Below are positions 60,924 to 64,000 of a stretch of 64,000 nucleotides of DNA, piece by piece. The notes beneath the pieces were generated by a model. The model was not told where the DNA came from and ran no database searches. It was given only the letters and a program-made list of their open reading frames with translations. Positions within the stretch are counted from its first letter, which is position 1; each line of letters starts with the position of its first letter. The position numbers and the translations under genes are program-made. Source of the stretch: Arachis hypogaea (taxonomy: Eukaryota; Streptophyta; Magnoliopsida; Fabales; Fabaceae); the NCBI RefSeq assembly GCF_003086295.3, contig NC_092051.1, positions 20,021,940-20,085,939 on the forward strand, written 5' to 3'.

Positions 60924-63190
60924 CTAAGTAAGAAACTTCTTCCTCTCTTTGCACATTGTCCCCTTCGGTAATCCTTCCGCACGTTCAATCAATGACCTCG
61001 TGCTAGGTGCAGTGTACGGTGTACTAACTTCCTTCTTCTTGTTCTGTGGTGCATTGCACCGAACAGGTTTAGCCTTGTGTTCCAATAACAAAATAAGCTG
61101 GTGGACCAATACATTATGCGGGCCACAAATAATGTCTAGCATCAACTCCATCCTGTATGATCTGAGTGAATCTTGTGGGTAGATTTATCAGTTGGTTTAG
61201 TATTAAGAAACCGTTACAGTGATATTTTTACAAGATCAATCATGACATTTGTGCAAATGTTTATTTAACAAACCTCATCCCATTCACAAAGTTCACGATC
61301 TTCGGTCCAACTTTTCATGAGCTTAATGACACACATGCCACAGTCAAAGCTACAGGACAATAAAATGCTATTGCAATTAGGTTGAGAAAAACCAAGTTAC
61401 ATGGTACGACACATTTTGAAAAGAAAACTAAAAAAGCCTCAAATTTGGGTTATAATTTAATCTCACTTGTTCGGTTGCTTTGAAACCCTCGCGTATGAAC
61501 GAGCTGGGCCGTGCGTAGTCCGAACAAATGCAGGATTAGTAATGCTTGCCATATCCTCACATAGTCTCCCCTGAAAATCATGGAACGAACATAGTCGAGC
61601 AGAACGATATCGACTAGAACTGTGCGGATGTATATTGATTAAAAGAATTATGGTATCTTACCATATATGCGTCGAGCTTTCTTCGTTTATCATCTTCTGG
61701 TGCATAATGCAAACTGTCGAGAATAAGTAGGCGCTTCGCAATCACATCAAATGCATATACCCACCAATGGCCCCTCCAACAATAAGGAATTAACCACTGC
61801 AGCAAGCAGTACATATGAAGAGATTTTTCATGTGAGGCAAAAAAAAAAAAAAGAATAAAATAAAACCTATTCATTTCATTCGACCTTTCAAGAACCTGAA
61901 CATTCTCAAATCTTGTGACAACCTATTTCCAACAGGTATTTAAATATAAAACAGCAACTCACCCATTTTTTATTTGCTGCTACTACTTTGTCAAAGAACC
62001 TATTATCATCACCAAAGCTTGGACTAAGACCATCATAAATTGGTGTCACACAGTCCACAAATGATTCCAGACTAGCATTTTTTATAACTGATTCCTGTAA
62101 ACCCATACATAGTAAGAATCCCAAGAAAAAGCTTTTCCCACATTGTAATAAGAATGTAGTTACCAATATGCCTGGACACACGCAATAGAATTCTCGCTTG
62201 AATCTAGATGATTCAGTGTCGTTGAAATAATAGCACATCCATTGAATTACCTACACAGAATATTCAGCAAGTGTAATTCAAACACCGATATAAGGATAGG
62301 AAATTAAAAACGCATGATTAAGTTTATATACTTACACAGTTGTTGACCCAACTGCGGGGTTTCAAGGTCCAGAAGTCCTTCCTTTGTAATACCATGTAGT
62401 CCTGCCCTTCATAGGAAGCTAACTCTTGATTTTCATCCAAGGAGGGGTTAACTTTCTATGTTCTGATTTGTTTCTCCTTAGTCTCCCCCAACTTTATTTC
62501 TTTTAGCCTTGGATGAATTAAATGTATTGGGGACGGGGTTGGAGTCTTTTCAAGCTGAGTTAAACCGAGTGAAAAGCTCGGTCTACCTGGACTTAATGTA
62601 TGATAGGGTGATTTTTTTGAAAATATCGTTTGCAGGGGTTGCATGATTATGGCTTTTGTTTGGTGCCCCTTTTCAACATTATTGAGCACTTGCTCAAATT
62701 CAGGACACTGAACAATAGAGATGTCAAATTCGCCGCAAACGAATACGACATGAAGTTAGCTAAAATAACAAGTCATGCCTAGCTAGATGGCTAATCACAT
62801 GACATGGGTGTGAAAAAATAAAGAAGAAAAACAAACAGCAAGGTAATCAATAACTAACCGGTCAAAATCATAGTCACTGAGCTGTACAGGTGCTGCTGGC
62901 GGTGTGTGTGGAGATCCATTTTTGAGGTCAGTGTTTCCTTCTTGATGAATTTCATGATTGCTGTTGAACACTGGATCTTCTTGTCTAGCATCATGTGGCG
63001 GAGGGTGCTGTTGGAATAACCGTATCCTTCTAGCAAGCGGCACGTGGTCATCATCATCAGATTTCGGGACGACCAATGGCGCAGCAATGCTTCCTGAGAC
63101 ACTTTCTCTTGGAATTTCTTTTTTGGTGCCGCGTCTAGATCGGCTCATACGGACATGCACCTTTCTCCTCGTACCAGTCTTGGATTGCTG
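60924..63190 (-). pseudogene. ULP1-type cysteine protease (C48) gene, probably transposon-borne and damaged
   Basis: Minus-strand exons: 62707-62336 (MVLQRKDFWTLKPRSWVNN), 62250-62164, 62094-61963, 61796-61662, 61570-61467, 61349-61274 and about 61171-60924. Most junctions keep phase. Catalytic His and Asp lie in RGHWWVYAFDVIAKRLLILD (61796 exon) and the catalytic Cys in FDCGMCVIKLMKSW (61349 exon), the order of SUMO-protease (C48) peptidases. An upstream disordered exon (about 63190-62860, MSRSRRGTKKEIPRES) joins poorly in phase. A TAG at 62458-62456 interrupts the frame just before the peptidase. The last exon (MELMLDIICGPHN, and a Lys-rich end) is one base out of phase with the only AG seen. 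The peptidase core may still be intact, but the gene as a whole looks broken. ULP genes of this kind are frequent passengers of Mutator-like elements. Confidence 0.72.
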
Positions 63191-64000
63191 TGAGGTAAAT
63201 TCATGCATATCATCATTTACATCAACAAACAAACCAAACCCTACTAAAGTGAACAACCAAATCGTACTAAAGTGAACACCCAAATATCTAATAAAGTGAA
63301 CATCAAATTCAAATTATCACATGCGCTATCATACAGAAAGCAGATCACCTTATCCGTCTAAAACTAACCATCTAACCATCTAAGACCACAATATATTGAA
63401 CATCCAAAACCCAGCTACAGTGAACATCCTCAATTAAAACCACACTAATAATCACTAAAATCTATTTTCACACAACAATCAACTAGGCAGCCCCATCAAT
63501 CAATTCTTTCATACATAAAAAGCCATCCAAATAAATTAATCATAGGTTATCTATCCAATTCAGATTAGAACCTATGTTGAGCATCCTAAATCCTCCTGTT
63601 TAAGTAACAAACTCAACTCAAATAAAACCTTAATAAAAATATTAATCATAAGTTATCTATCCAATTCAGATTAGAATCTAATTTGAGCATCCTAAATCCT
63701 CCTGTTTAAGTAACAAACTGAACTCAAATAATACCTTAATAAGAATAAGACACAACAACTATATTCAAACAAGCTTTCAACATAAAAACATGTAAATATC
63801 ATACACGGTCATTGAATTTAGCTCTCCTAACCGTTCTTTTATAAACACCATATATCAAAACAAGCTATACAGCCACATATTGAAGTTACTTTTCAATTTT
63901 GTAATCGCAAATTCTATGATAACGATCAACCATCATATCACAGAAATAAGGATATAATTAATTGAGCTCACGAGCTTTCATAAGGAAAGCAAATCACCTT
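63191..64000. other. Upstream part of the ULP1-like region with inverted GGATGTT motifs
   Basis: AT-rich DNA with several TGAACATCC-like motifs and one tandem duplication (63541-63752). If the ULP1-like gene has further 5' exons they lie here or beyond the window; none could be assigned. Confidence 0.45.
63541..63752. repeat. 106-bp tandem duplication
   Basis: Two adjacent copies (63541-63646 and 63647-63752) both contain TTATCTATCCAATTCAGATT, GAGCATCCTAAATCCTCCTG and TTTAAGTAACAAACT, with only a few differences. Confidence 0.88.

Overview
This is a plant nuclear window. It has spliced genes with GT-AG introns, AT-rich spacers and many nested transposable elements. A papilionoid legume is the best fit, most likely Arachis (peanut). 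Two things point that way. A retrotransposon here carries a fragment that reads as legume isoflavone synthase (CYP93C). Small inverted-repeat elements with the core ACTTCACGTGAAGT, which I associate from memory with peanut, also occur here. No rRNA, tRNA or CRISPR feature was recognised.

Seven host genes can be spliced in frame from the sequence: (1) 2855-11115 (+), a SUVR-type SET-domain histone lysine methyltransferase, 669 aa in 8 exons; (2) 12290-13708 (-), caleosin/peroxygenase, 245 aa in 6 exons; (3) 23343-25615 (+), a MYB-CC (PHR1-like) transcription factor, 408 aa in 7 exons; (4) 36843-39389 (+), PEX12, 392 aa in 8 exons; (5) 39865-41378 (-), an uncharacterised, largely disordered plant protein, 431 aa in 3 exons; (6) 43580-46440 (+), a type II membrane glycosyltransferase with a FUT8-like C-terminus, 585 aa in 8 exons; (7) 47038-49597 (-), an ankyrin-repeat ANKRD13-like protein, 684 aa in 2 exons. 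They form no operon or obvious pathway and look like ordinary single-copy housekeeping or regulatory genes.

The rest is mobile DNA. Fold-back elements and MITEs sit in the SUVR and MYB-CC introns and at 26.4-27.3 kb. A truncated Ty1/copia element (14.3-16.7 kb), a broken plant-mobile-domain gene (17.1-19.4 kb) and an unclassified element fragment (19.4-20.5 kb) separate caleosin from MYB-CC. A Mutator-like element (27575-36557, exact 9-bp target duplication) carries GRF zinc-finger and transposase-tail remnants. It was itself invaded by a Ty3/gypsy element (30615-36378, reading on the minus strand). That element lost most of pol and contains a captured isoflavone synthase fragment plus a 79-bp minisatellite that appears to derive from the start of the same gene. 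The composite ends 285 bp before the PEX12 start codon.

The right end (56.2-64 kb) holds a FAR1/MULE-transposase-like pseudogene and, tail to tail with it, a ULP1-type cysteine protease gene. This pairing resembles ULP-carrying Mutator-like elements. Both genes have stops or damaged splice sites. A short GGATGTTCA-like motif recurs through their introns and spacer. The 50.6-56.1 kb stretch is AT-rich, with only one small MITE recognised.
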